The notes beneath the pieces are model-generated. The model ran no database searches and had not been told where the DNA came from. It was given only the letters and a program-made list of their open reading frames with translations. Below, in pieces: positions 1 through 6,161 of a stretch of DNA of 7,242 nt. The DNA is from Candidatus Gastranaerophilales bacterium (GTDB lineage: Bacteria; Cyanobacteriota; Vampirovibrionia; Gastranaerophilales; Gastranaerophilaceae). Location of the stretch: contig CANQZO010000096.1 in assembly GCA_947628355.1 (NCBI GenBank), positions 1 to 7,242 of the forward strand. The letters run 5' to 3'. The position numbers were made by a program, and so were the translations under genes. How positions within the stretch are numbered: the first letter of the stretch is position 1; every line of letters begins with the position of its first letter.

Positions 1-2662
1 TTAAAATAGTGTTGCCCGCATCAGCGAGTTTATTAATAATTTTAATCAGTTTATCAAGGTCATACCAATGCAGACCTACTGTCGGCTCATCAAGCAGGTA
101 AAGAGTCTTGCCTGTTGCACGTTTATTAAGCTCGCTTGCAAGTTTTATTCTTTGAGCCTCACCGCCCGATAAAGTGGTAGAACTCTGTCCCAGCTTCATA
201 TAGCCTAAACCTACATCATTTAAGGTTTGAAGTCTGGATTTTATTTTTGGAATATTCTCAAAAAAGTCAAGAGCTTCCGCTATTGTCATATCAAGCACTT
301 CGGATATATTTTTACCGTTATATTTAACTTCAAGAGTTTCTCTGTTGTACCTTTGCCCCTTGCAGACATTGCATTTTACGTACACATCTGAGAGAAAATT
401 CATTTCAATTCTTGTAACACCGTCGCCTTTGCAGGCTTCACAACGTCCGCCTTTTACGTTAAAACTAAATCTGCCTGCACTGTAGCCTCTTACTTTTGCT
501 TCCGCCGTTTTTGCAAACAGTTCTCTTATATGCGTGAAAACATCCGTATATGTTGCAGGGTTTGACCTTGGTGTTCTGCCGATAGGCGATTGGTCAATAC
601 AAATGACTTTGTCAATATTTTCAAATCCTAAAATTTTGTCTACCCCTTGAGGTTTCGGCTTATTTTTAAACAGTTTATGGATTGAATATTGATAAATAAT
701 ATCATTCATAAGTGTAGATTTACCGCTTCCCGAAATTCCTGTCAAAACAACTACTTTTCCGAGCGGTATTTTTACATCAATATTTTTTAAATTGTTTTTA
801 TGAGCATTAATAACTTCCAAATAATTTCCGTTGCCCTCACGGCGTTTTTTAGGTACGGGAATAAATTTTTCGCCTGATAGATACTGTCCTGTTAAGGATT
901 TTTTGCAGTTTATAATATCATCTAATGTTCCTTGGGCAATAATTTTACCGCCTTTAACTCCCGCATACAGCCCGATATCAACTATATGGTCTGCATTTCT
1001 TATTGTATCTTCATCGTGTTCAACCACAATTAAAGTATTTCCGAGGTTGCGAAGTCTTATAAGGGTTTTAATCAGCATATCATTGTTATATTGGTGTAAT
1101 CCGATAGAAGGTTCATCCAAAACATAAAGAACACCTGAAAGTCCGCTTCCTATCTGCGTGGCAAGTCTTATCCTCTGTGCTTCACCGCCCGATAATGTTG
1201 CTGACATTCTGGCTAAATTAAGGTAGCTTAAACCCACATCAAGCATGAATTTTAGTCTTGCTCTTATTTCTTCAAGGATTTGTTTTGCTATGGTTAATTT
1301 GTAATCATCAAGTTCAAGATATAAATCCGAAAAGAATTTATAGGCTTCTTTTATGGATAAAAGGCAAACTTCATAAATATTTTTGCCTCCGACGGTTACT
1401 GCGAGCGGGAACGGTTTTAAACGTGCGCCTTTGCAGTCGTTGCAGGGAATTTGCGACATATAATCCTGTATTTGTTCTCTTATTTCGTCAGAGTTACATT
1501 CTTCATATTTCCTCATAAAATAAGGAATTACGCCCGAAAACGGTCTTAATTGAGTAACGTACCTTGTTCCGCCGAATTCTTTAAATCTTAACTTAACGCA
1601 CTCGCCGCTGCTTCCGTACAAAATAATATTTTGATGTTCTTCGCTTAAATTCTCAAACGGAGTTTCCATATCAATTCCGAAGTGATTGGCGACCGATGTT
1701 AAAATGTCAAGATAGTACGGGTTGCCTGTTTTCGCCCAAGGGTATATTGCGCCTGCTTTTAGTGATTTGGATTTATCGGGTATGATTAAATCAGGGTCGG
1801 GTTCATAATGCGCACCTAAGCCCGAGCAGGTAGGGCATGCTCCGTACGGATTATTAAAACTGAATATTCGCGGTGCGAGTTCTTCAAAACTGATATTACA
1901 ATTAGGGCAGGCAAGTTTTTCGCTGAAAATCATTTCTTTCCCGCCGATAATGTCAACGATTAACAGTCCGTCAGCTTTTTGCAGTGCAAGCTGGGCGCTG
2001 TCCGTTAATCTTGCTTTTGCACTTTCCTTAATGACGAGCCTATCGACAACAACTTCAATTGTGTGTTTTTGAGTTTTTGCAAGTTCGATTTCATCTTCGT
2101 CAAGGTTATAAACTTCGCCGTCAACTCTTACTCTTACAAAACCTTCTTGTTTTAATTCCTGGAAAAGATTAATAAATTCGCCCTTTTTTCCTCTGACAAT
2201 TGGTGCAAGAAGTTGAATTTTAGTACCCTCGGGAAGTAAATATATTTTATCAACAATTTCATCAATGGACTGAGGCGCAATCTCACACCCGCATTCTGGG
2301 CAGTGAGGTGTTCCAATGCGCGCAAAAAGCAGTCTTAAATAATCGTAAATCTCAGTAACGGTACCGACGGTAGAACGCGGATTATTGCTTGTAGATTTTT
2401 GGTCAATGGATATGGCGGGAGATAATCCTTCTATACTTTCAACATCGGGTTTATCAAGCTGACCGAGAAACTGTCTTGCATAATTTGAAAGACTTTCCAC
2501 ATAGCGTCTTTGTCCCTCTGCAAATATTGTATCAAATGCAAGCGAGCTTTTACCCGAACCCGATATCCCCGTAAATACGATTAATTCATTTTTCGGCAGT
2601 TCAAAACTTATGTTTTTTAAATTATGCTGATTAGCTTTTCTGATAATAATTTTGTCGTTCAT
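1..2662 (-). CDS. uvrA: UvrA, excinuclease ABC subunit A (3' end beyond window)
   Basis: UvrA is the ATP-driven DNA-damage sensor of nucleotide excision repair; it acts as a cytoplasmic dimer that loads UvrB at lesions. 887 codons are visible with the expected tandem ABC layout. First module: Walker A GISGSGKS at about residues 32-39, zinc cysteines C252/C255 and C276/C279, ABC signature LSGGE at 490-494, then LDEPSIGLHQ. Second module: Walker A GISGSGKS at 642-649, zinc finger C741-X2-C744-X19-C764-X2-C767 with the same spacing as E. coli UvrA, second LSGGE from 831, then LLDEPTVGLH. The reading frame is still open at the left edge, after a stretch ending GNTIL. By comparison with E. coli UvrA (940 aa) about 50-60 C-terminal residues are missing, so this is window truncation, not gene damage. 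The ATG at 2662 gives the standard N-terminus (MNDKIIIRKANQHNLKN). No Shine-Dalgarno sequence precedes it. It lies 36 bp after hydE on the same strand. No SOS-box-like palindrome was seen. The second module's LLDEPTVGLHW departs slightly from the usual PTTGLHF. Identification is secure. Confidence 0.97.
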   Translation of the reverse strand, partial: MNDKIIIRKANQHNLKNISFELPKNELIVFTGISGSGKSSLAFDTIFAEGQRRYVESLSNYARQFLGQLDKPDVESIEGLSPAISIDQKSTSNNPRSTVGTVTEIYDYLRLLFARIGTPHCPECGCEIAPQSIDEIVDKIYLLPEGTKIQLLAPIVRGKKGEFINLFQELKQEGFVRVRVDGEVYNLDEDEIELAKTQKHTIEVVVDRLVIKESAKARLTDSAQLALQKADGLLIVDIIGGKEMIFSEKLACPNCNISFEELAPRIFSFNNPYGACPTCSGLGAHYEPDPDLIIPDKSKSLKAGAIYPWAKTGNPYYLDILTSVANHFGIDMETPFENLSEEHQNIILYGSSGECVKLRFKEFGGTRYVTQLRPFSGVIPYFMRKYEECNSDEIREQIQDYMSQIPCNDCKGARLKPFPLAVTVGGKNIYEVCLLSIKEAYKFFSDLYLELDDYKLTIAKQILEEIRARLKFMLDVGLSYLNLARMSATLSGGEAQRIRLATQIGSGLSGVLYVLDEPSIGLHQYNNDMLIKTLIRLRNLGNTLIVVEHDEDTIRNADHIVDIGLYAGVKGGKIIAQGTLDDIINCKKSLTGQYLSGEKFIPVPKKRREGNGNYLEVINAHKNNLKNIDVKIPLGKVVVLTGISGSGKSTLMNDIIYQYSIHKLFKNKPKPQGVDKILGFENIDKVICIDQSPIGRTPRSNPATYTDVFTHIRELFAKTAEAKVRGYSAGRFSFNVKGGRCEACKGDGVTRIEMNFLSDVYVKCNVCKGQRYNRETLEVKYNGKNISEVLDMTIAEALDFFENIPKIKSRLQTLNDVGLGYMKLGQSSTTLSGGEAQRIKLASELNKRATGKTLYLLDEPTVGLHWYDLDKLIKIINKLADAGNTIL

Positions 2663-2668
2663 AAAAAT

Positions 2669-2677
2669 ATTATGACA
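2669..2677 (-). promoter_or_regulatory. Possible extended -10 promoter of uvrA
   Basis: The minus strand reads TGTCATAAT, an extended -10 element (TG, one base, then CATAAT, which matches TATAAT at 5 of 6 positions). It lies in the 36-bp gap between hydE and uvrA. Six bases separate it from the uvrA ATG, so transcription would start at or next to the A of the start codon, giving a leaderless mRNA. This agrees with the absence of a Shine-Dalgarno sequence. No convincing -35 box is present. This is inference from sequence only; read-through from hydE is the alternative. Confidence 0.4.
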
Positions 2678-2698
2678 TAAAATTTATTGCTCGGAAAA

Positions 2699-3684
2699 TT
2701 AATTTTCATATCTTGAGCCTTTTGAATTTGATACTTTTCTGCCGATGCTTTCAATTTTATTCTTTATGCAGTTAACGCAATGTTCGGGTGAGTCATTTAT
2801 ACAGCTTTTATTCGGATATATTTCATATTTCTTTCGGTAAGGAGCGGTTGTCATATTAATCATAACAACATTAGCGCCCGAATTAAGCGCAATAAGCCTG
2901 CCGTTTGGTCTTATTGTTTCCATTGCTGTGGTTGCGGGGATGTTAATATCGGGAAGCATTAATCTTGTAATAGCCATTGTTCTTAACGAAAGGTCAAAAT
3001 TATCTTTTATATCATCTGCCAGCGGGGTATTCGGGTGCGCAATAAACGGACCTATTCCTACCATATCCGCATTTAATTCTTTAAAAAATAAAATATCATC
3101 TGCAATTGAGTCAATACTTTGCTCTTTTAACCCTGCAATTATGCCTGTTCCCGTTTCGTAACCGAGCTTTTTAAATTATAAAGACAATCTATCCTGTTAT
3201 CAATACTCATATTCGGGTGGAGTTTAGCGTATAAATTTTTATCGGTTGTTTCAATACGCAGTAAATATCTGTCGGCTCCCGCCGTTTTAAAATCTTTATA
3301 CTCCTCATACGAGCGTTCGCCGATACTTAAAGTAACTGCAATATCATATTTTTTGATTTTTTTTATCAATGAGCATACTTTACCGCTGTCAAAGAACATA
3401 TCTTCTCCGCCTTGCAAAACCACGGTCTTATATCCTGCATTAACAGCTCTTTGAACGCAGTCAAGAATTTCATCTTCACTCAGCCTGTATCGCTCTAATT
3501 CATTATTATCCCGCCTTAATCCGCAATAAAAACAATTACATCTGCAAATATTTGTAAATTCAATTAAACCTCTGATATGAACTGAATTGCCCTTGTATTT
3601 TTCCCTAATTTCATCAGCGGTTTGAAAAAGTTTATCATCTTTGCTTTCAAGTAAATTTATTATTTCTGATTTTTTTAACGGCAT
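2699..3684 (-). CDS. hydE: HydE, [FeFe]-hydrogenase H-cluster radical SAM maturase (split by a -1 frameshift)
   Basis: HydE is a radical SAM enzyme that works with HydF and HydG to build the 2Fe subcluster of [FeFe] hydrogenase in the cytoplasm. The first frame (3684-3139) gives 181 aa and carries the radical SAM cluster motif at C47-X3-C51-X2-C54 within CRCNCFYCGLRRDN, then VVLQGGED, VTLSIGE and GADRYLLRIET. At residue 172 the frame is lost. Similarity resumes without a gap in the -1 frame (KLGYETGTGIIAGL, then MVGIGPFIAHPNTPL, NIPATTAMET, NSGANVVMIN). The joined product would be 328 aa, against about 348 in Thermotoga maritima HydE, which reads TLKELGYETGAG at the break. The C-terminal C295-X7-C303-X2-C306 matches the cysteines of the accessory cluster in T. 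maritima HydE. No other lesion was found. The break is at a run of five A on the coding strand, so a lost A (sequencing error or real mutation) or frameshifting on T-TTA-AAA could explain it. PylB and BioB relatives are less likely given these HydE-specific blocks. It follows the small membrane protein gene by 5 bp. HydF, HydG and the hydrogenase are not in this window. Confidence 0.9.
3169..3175 (-). other. Slippery heptamer T-TTA-AAA at the hydE frame break
   Basis: The coding strand reads AAT TTA AAA AGC in the first hydE frame. The heptamer T TTA AAA fits the X-XXY-YYZ pattern for tandem -1 slippage, and slipping here leads straight into AAG CTC GGT TAC, the conserved K-L-G-Y of HydE. If no slip occurs, translation ends nine codons later at a TAA (3141-3139). 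A weak Shine-Dalgarno-like AGGA lies 16 nt upstream (3192-3195). No strong downstream stem-loop was found by eye. A missing A in the five-base run produces the same picture. Confidence 0.5.
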
Positions 3685-3689
3685 ATATT

Positions 3690-4082
3690 TTATACGGCAG
3701 TGCTTGCCATTTGAACAAGTTTTCTTTGATTGTTTTTAATACGCTCGTAAACATGCGGATTATTAATTTTAATTTTGCAGTTAACTAATTTATTTTGCAG
3801 TGAATTTAATTTTTTTTGAGCAATATATTGTTTATATTTTTCAACAGCCGTTAAATCACGCTGACCGTTAAGAATTTTATAAATAGGTTCTTCCAATGCA
3901 GAAGTAGTAATTTTTTTGTTTATGTATATTAAAGCAATTCCTGCGCATGCAAGTGCTGCTAATGCAGGAACGAGTTTATTTCTCTTTTTATCCTGTTTAT
4001 AAGGATTTGTTGCTTTAACAGATTTTACATTTGAGTTTTTAAAATAAGTATTGTTTATACTATTAATGGGGAGTATTTTCAT
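3690..4082 (-). CDS. Uncharacterised 130-aa single-pass membrane protein
   Basis: I do not recognise a family. Residues 1-36 are polar and basic, starting MKILPINSINNTYFKN and rich in Asn and Lys. Residues 37-55 (LVPALAALACAGIALIYIN) form one clear hydrophobic helix followed by Lys-Lys. Residues 60-130 are hydrophilic, Lys/Asn-rich and probably helical. The positive N-terminal segment before an Ala-rich helix could be a long signal anchor, but no signal-peptidase site is obvious. The start is well supported: AAGGAAGG lies 4 bases before the ATG, with an extended -10 box further upstream. It is the first gene of the minus-strand cluster and ends 5 bp before hydE, so co-transcription is likely, but there is no direct evidence of a role in hydrogenase maturation. 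Short proteins starting M-x-I-x-x-I-N...F-K are, from memory, common in gut Gastranaerophilales; this is only a lineage hint. Confidence 0.75.
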   Translation of the reverse strand: MKILPINSINNTYFKNSNVKSVKATNPYKQDKKRNKLVPALAALACAGIALIYINKKITTSALEEPIYKILNGQRDLTAVEKYKQYIAQKKLNSLQNKLVNCKIKINNPHVYERIKNNQRKLVQMASTAV

Positions 4083-4086
4083 AAAA

Positions 4087-4094
4087 CCTTCCTT
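4087..4094 (-). promoter_or_regulatory. Strong Shine-Dalgarno of the 130-aa protein gene
   Basis: The minus strand reads AAGGAAGG followed by TTTT and the ATG at 4082. It offers two overlapping anti-16S matches and fixes the start of the small membrane protein gene. It is clearly stronger than anything before hydE or uvrA on the same strand. Confidence 0.7.
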
Positions 4095-4114
4095 GAAAAA
4101 ATCTTGTAACTATA

Positions 4115-4130
4115 TATTATATCACATTTT
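4115..4130 (-). promoter_or_regulatory. Promoter (extended -10) of the minus-strand cluster
   Basis: The minus strand reads AAAATGTGATATAATA. It contains a perfect TATAAT (4116-4121) preceded by TGA, giving an extended -10. The predicted start is near 4109, with a 5' leader of about 27 nt containing the strong Shine-Dalgarno. No good -35 box is visible; a T-run lies just upstream. Nearly the same 16-mer occurs on the opposite strand before atpB. Confidence 0.6.
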
Positions 4131-4210
4131 AAAAAAAAGAAAAGAGGTTTTAAATAATACCAGAAAATAGCCGTTTGGGCTAAAAGAAAAAGCAAGTATA
4201 ATTTTTTATA

Positions 4211-4226
4211 AAAATGTGATAAAATA
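4211..4226 (+). promoter_or_regulatory. Promoter (extended -10) of the ATP synthase operon
   Basis: AAAATGTGATAAAATA contains TAAAAT (4220-4225, 5 of 6 matches to TATAAT) preceded by TGA as an extended -10. The predicted start is near 4232, with a short leader that includes AAGGA at 4239-4243, 7 bases before the atpB ATG. A perfect TATAAT at 4197-4202 with a weak TTGGGC at 4175-4180 (16-bp spacing) is a second candidate -10/-35 pair. Sequence alone does not decide between them. Confidence 0.5.
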
Positions 4227-4250
4227 AACACAGAGTTTAAGGAAAATAAA

Positions 4251-4928
4251 ATGAGCGGAGAACACTGGGCAGGATATATAGGTACATTACATGTGCATTG
4301 GGATACATTAATAACAATGTGGTGTGCTATGATTTTCATTATTCTGCTTGCGTTTATATTAACAAGAAAATTGGAAATAATCCCAAGCAGAGTGCAAAGT
4401 GTTGCAGAGAGTATAATGAAATTTTTTACGGGCAGTGTTTCCGATATTGAAAACGGTGAAAAACATATTCCGCTTGTAAGTTCACTATTTTTATTTATAC
4501 TTTTTGCAAATTTAATGGGGCAGTTGCCGTTAAGATTAATACATTTAAAATCTGGAGAATTTGCCTCTCCTACCAATGATATTAATATGACTGCCGCTAT
4601 GGCGGTATTGGTTTTATTTTATTATTTGTATCAAGGATTTAAGAAAAAGGGAATACACGCAATCTGGCATGGGTTTTCTTTCGCGGGGATTATAACCATG
4701 CTTGTTGATTTGCTTGAAATGATAACAAGACCTTTAAGTTTATCTTTAAGGCTTTTTGCAAATATATTTGCGGGAGAAATACTTGTATCTGCGCTATTGG
4801 GAATAATGGCAGTAGGACTGCCGATACCTGCAATGTTTTTTGAAATATTTGTAGCATTTATACAGGCATTTGTATTTATGATGTTATCCATAGCGTATAT
4901 ATCAACATCAGTATCGGAAGAACATTAG
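4251..4928 (+). CDS. atpB: ATP synthase F0 subunit a
   Basis: Subunit a is the membrane stator that forms the two ion half-channels facing the c-ring. The 225-aa product is near usual length for a short bacterial subunit a. Hydrophobic segments appear at about residues 21-38, 75-92, 113-128, 142-158, 170-190 and 195-218. The hallmark SLSLRLFANIFAGE block places the essential channel arginine at R167 (equivalent to E. coli R210). The last helix carries FVAFIQAFVFMMLSIAYI, with Q205 at the conserved polar position. ATG 4251 follows AAGGA at 7 bases. It is the first gene of the operon. In cyanobacteria atpI usually precedes it, but here the next gene upstream is divergent and unrelated. The stop is 16 bp before atpE. 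Identification is secure. Confidence 0.97.
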   Translation: MSGEHWAGYIGTLHVHWDTLITMWCAMIFIILLAFILTRKLEIIPSRVQSVAESIMKFFTGSVSDIENGEKHIPLVSSLFLFILFANLMGQLPLRLIHLKSGEFASPTNDINMTAAMAVLVLFYYLYQGFKKKGIHAIWHGFSFAGIITMLVDLLEMITRPLSLSLRLFANIFAGEILVSALLGIMAVGLPIPAMFFEIFVAFIQAFVFMMLSIAYISTSVSEEH

Positions 4929-4932
4929 AGAA

Positions 4933-4938
4933 AAGGAG
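4933..4938 (+). promoter_or_regulatory. Strong Shine-Dalgarno of atpE
   Basis: AAGGAG with 6 bases before the atpE ATG is the best ribosome-binding site of the operon. The other atp genes have shorter matches. This fits the need for many c subunits per complex, which are often achieved by stronger translation of atpE. Confidence 0.7.
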
Positions 4939-4944
4939 ATAATA

Positions 4945-5187
4945 ATGGAAGAAGTAAAAGCAATTTCGGATTTAGCACAGCTTGGTGCAGGTTTAGGTAT
5001 AGGGCTTGCCGCGCTGGGTGTTGGTTTAGGTATCGGTATCGGCTTAAAAGGATTATTGGAATCTATTGCAAGACAGCCTGAAATGGCAGGAAAAGCATTT
5101 ATTAACTTCTTGGTTGGTGCTGCTTTAGCTGAAGCCTGCGCTTTATATGCTTTAGTTGTTTCATTCAAACTTTTGGGTATGTTTTAA
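4945..5187 (+). CDS. atpE: ATP synthase F0 subunit c (proteolipid ring)
   Basis: Subunit c forms the rotating ring that carries ions across the membrane. The 80-aa protein is a two-helix hairpin. Helix 1 (about residues 12-35) is a Gly-repeat helix (GLGIGLAALGVGLGIGIG). The polar loop has R43-Q44-P45, which contacts gamma/epsilon. Helix 2 (about 52-78) carries the ion-binding carboxylate E63 in LAEACALYAL. The residue after E63 is Ala rather than Ser/Thr, and helix 1 has Val and Ile where Na+-type rings such as Ilyobacter have Pro and Gln. These features favour proton rather than sodium coupling; this is inference. It lies between atpB and the b' gene, as in cyanobacterial operons. The start is fixed by AAGGAG. 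Confidence 0.97.
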   Translation: MEEVKAISDLAQLGAGLGIGLAALGVGLGIGIGLKGLLESIARQPEMAGKAFINFLVGAALAEACALYALVVSFKLLGMF

Positions 5188-5199
5188 CAGAGGCATAAA

Positions 5200-5658
5200 A
5201 TGGAGTTCGATGCAACATTTATAATAGCTGCAATTAGTTTTGTTATTTTTGTTTTTATTATGAACAAAATATTCTATGCTCCTGTATTGAAGATAATGAA
5301 AGCAAGACAGGATTTTGTGGAAGAAAATTTTGAAACTGCAAGAAAGACAAAAGAACAAACAAAAAAGCGTGTTGAATACCGCGAGGGAGAACTTGAAAAA
5401 TCACGCGAAGAAGCCCGCAGTAAAATTGCTATGCACTCTAAAGAGTTAAAAACAGAGCGTTCAAAACAAATATCCGAATATAAAAATGAACTCTATTCCA
5501 ATATTTCGAGTGAACGCGACAACTTAAAAAATTCTGCCATAGAGGCAAAAGAAGTTTTAAAAGATTCAGTTGTTAATATTGCAAAAGAAATCTCGCAAAA
5601 ACTTTTAGGCGACAGCATAAATGAAGATATGATTAACACTTCCAAGATAGAAGAATAA
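5200..5658 (+). CDS. atpF': ATP synthase F0 subunit b' (first of two b-type stalk subunits)
   Basis: This is half of the peripheral stalk that holds the F1 head still against the rotor. In the 152-aa protein a short N-terminus MEFDATF leads into one membrane helix (about residues 6-24), then FYAPVLKIMKARQDFV and a long charged, Lys/Glu-rich coiled coil to the end. The FDAT start and the F-Y-x-P motif after the helix resemble cyanobacterial b' (also called AtpG), which begins FDATLPL and continues FYKPLGK. It comes directly after atpE and before a second b-type gene, the b'-b order of cyanobacteria and some other phyla. AGAGG at 5189-5193 precedes the ATG by 6 bases. The stop lies 2 bp before atpF. 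Assignment as b' rather than b rests on gene order and the N-terminal motif. Confidence 0.9.
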   Translation: MEFDATFIIAAISFVIFVFIMNKIFYAPVLKIMKARQDFVEENFETARKTKEQTKKRVEYREGELEKSREEARSKIAMHSKELKTERSKQISEYKNELYSNISSERDNLKNSAIEAKEVLKDSVVNIAKEISQKLLGDSINEDMINTSKIEE

Positions 5659-5660
5659 AA

Positions 5661-6161
5661 ATGACAGATATTATTCAAACATTAATACAAACAAATTCAC
5701 TTAATTTTATTATCGTTCTGGCGGTATTAATATTTATACTGTCAAAATTAAACATAAATGAAAAAATTAACAAACTTCGTGATGATATAAAATCATACGT
5801 TGATAATTCTACTTCGGAAAAAGCGCTTGCCCAAAAAGAACTTGAAGAAACGGAAGAAAAAATAAAACATCTGCCCGAGGAAACACAACTGATTGAAACA
5901 AGCGCCGAAAATAATATTAAAGGTCTTGAGCAAAAAATCAAAAAAGAAATCGAAGACAAAAAAAATGATATAAAAACTTCTGCGGACAGAATATTAAATT
6001 TGGAAATCAAACAGTTTAAAGCAAAATTAACATCAATATTATCAGAAAAGTCTGTAATACTTGCAAAGGATAATGCTATAGAACAGTTAAAAAACAATCG
6101 TGAACTTCATAATAAATATATTGATGAAGCAATAGAAGAAATAGGCAGGGTAAGTCTATGA
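5661..6161 (+). CDS. atpF: ATP synthase F0 subunit b (second stalk subunit)
   Basis: This is the partner of b' in a presumed heterodimeric peripheral stalk; its C-terminus should bind the delta subunit. The 166-aa protein has one membrane helix at about residues 13-29 (SLNFIIVLAVLIFILSKL), then a long Lys/Glu coiled coil. The QTNSLNF lead-in resembles ETNLIN of cyanobacterial AtpF. Primary similarity is otherwise low, as usual for b subunits, and the call leans on topology and on the position between b' and delta. The ATG is 2 bp after the b' stop, with only a weak AGAAG upstream, so translational coupling is likely. Its TGA overlaps the atpH ATG by 4 bases (ATGA). Confidence 0.9.
   Translation: MTDIIQTLIQTNSLNFIIVLAVLIFILSKLNINEKINKLRDDIKSYVDNSTSEKALAQKELEETEEKIKHLPEETQLIETSAENNIKGLEQKIKKEIEDKKNDIKTSADRILNLEIKQFKAKLTSILSEKSVILAKDNAIEQLKNNRELHNKYIDEAIEEIGRVSL

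Noticed and set aside
831..1518. Plus-strand open frames at 831-1127 and 1258-1518
   Set aside because: Both are antisense to highly conserved uvrA blocks, lack ribosome-binding sites and resemble no protein I know.
2699..3064. Separate 121-aa gene starting at the internal ATG 3064
   Set aside because: Similarity to HydE continues upstream of this ATG in the same frame back to the frame break at 3169, so it is the 3' part of hydE.
2928..3161. 77-codon plus-strand open frame opposite hydE
   Set aside because: It is antisense to conserved HydE sequence (NIPATTAM and IGPFIAHP) and has no independent support.
4125..4160. A/T-run near 4127-4154 considered as a rho-independent terminator
   Set aside because: There is no GC-rich stem, and the genes on both sides point away from this region, so no transcript would end here.
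4079..4576. 165-codon open frame on the minus strand across the 5' half of atpB and the intergenic region
   Set aside because: It lies antisense to well-conserved atpB, runs through both divergent promoters, has no Shine-Dalgarno and its composition looks like reverse-complemented coding sequence.
4908..5168. 86-codon minus-strand open frame opposite atpE
   Set aside because: It is a Pro/Ala/Ser-rich reverse reading of the Gly-rich c-subunit helix and has no ribosome-binding site.
5675..6097. 140-codon minus-strand open frame opposite atpF
   Set aside because: It is the Ser/Phe-rich mirror of a Lys/Glu-rich coiled coil, a typical shadow frame.
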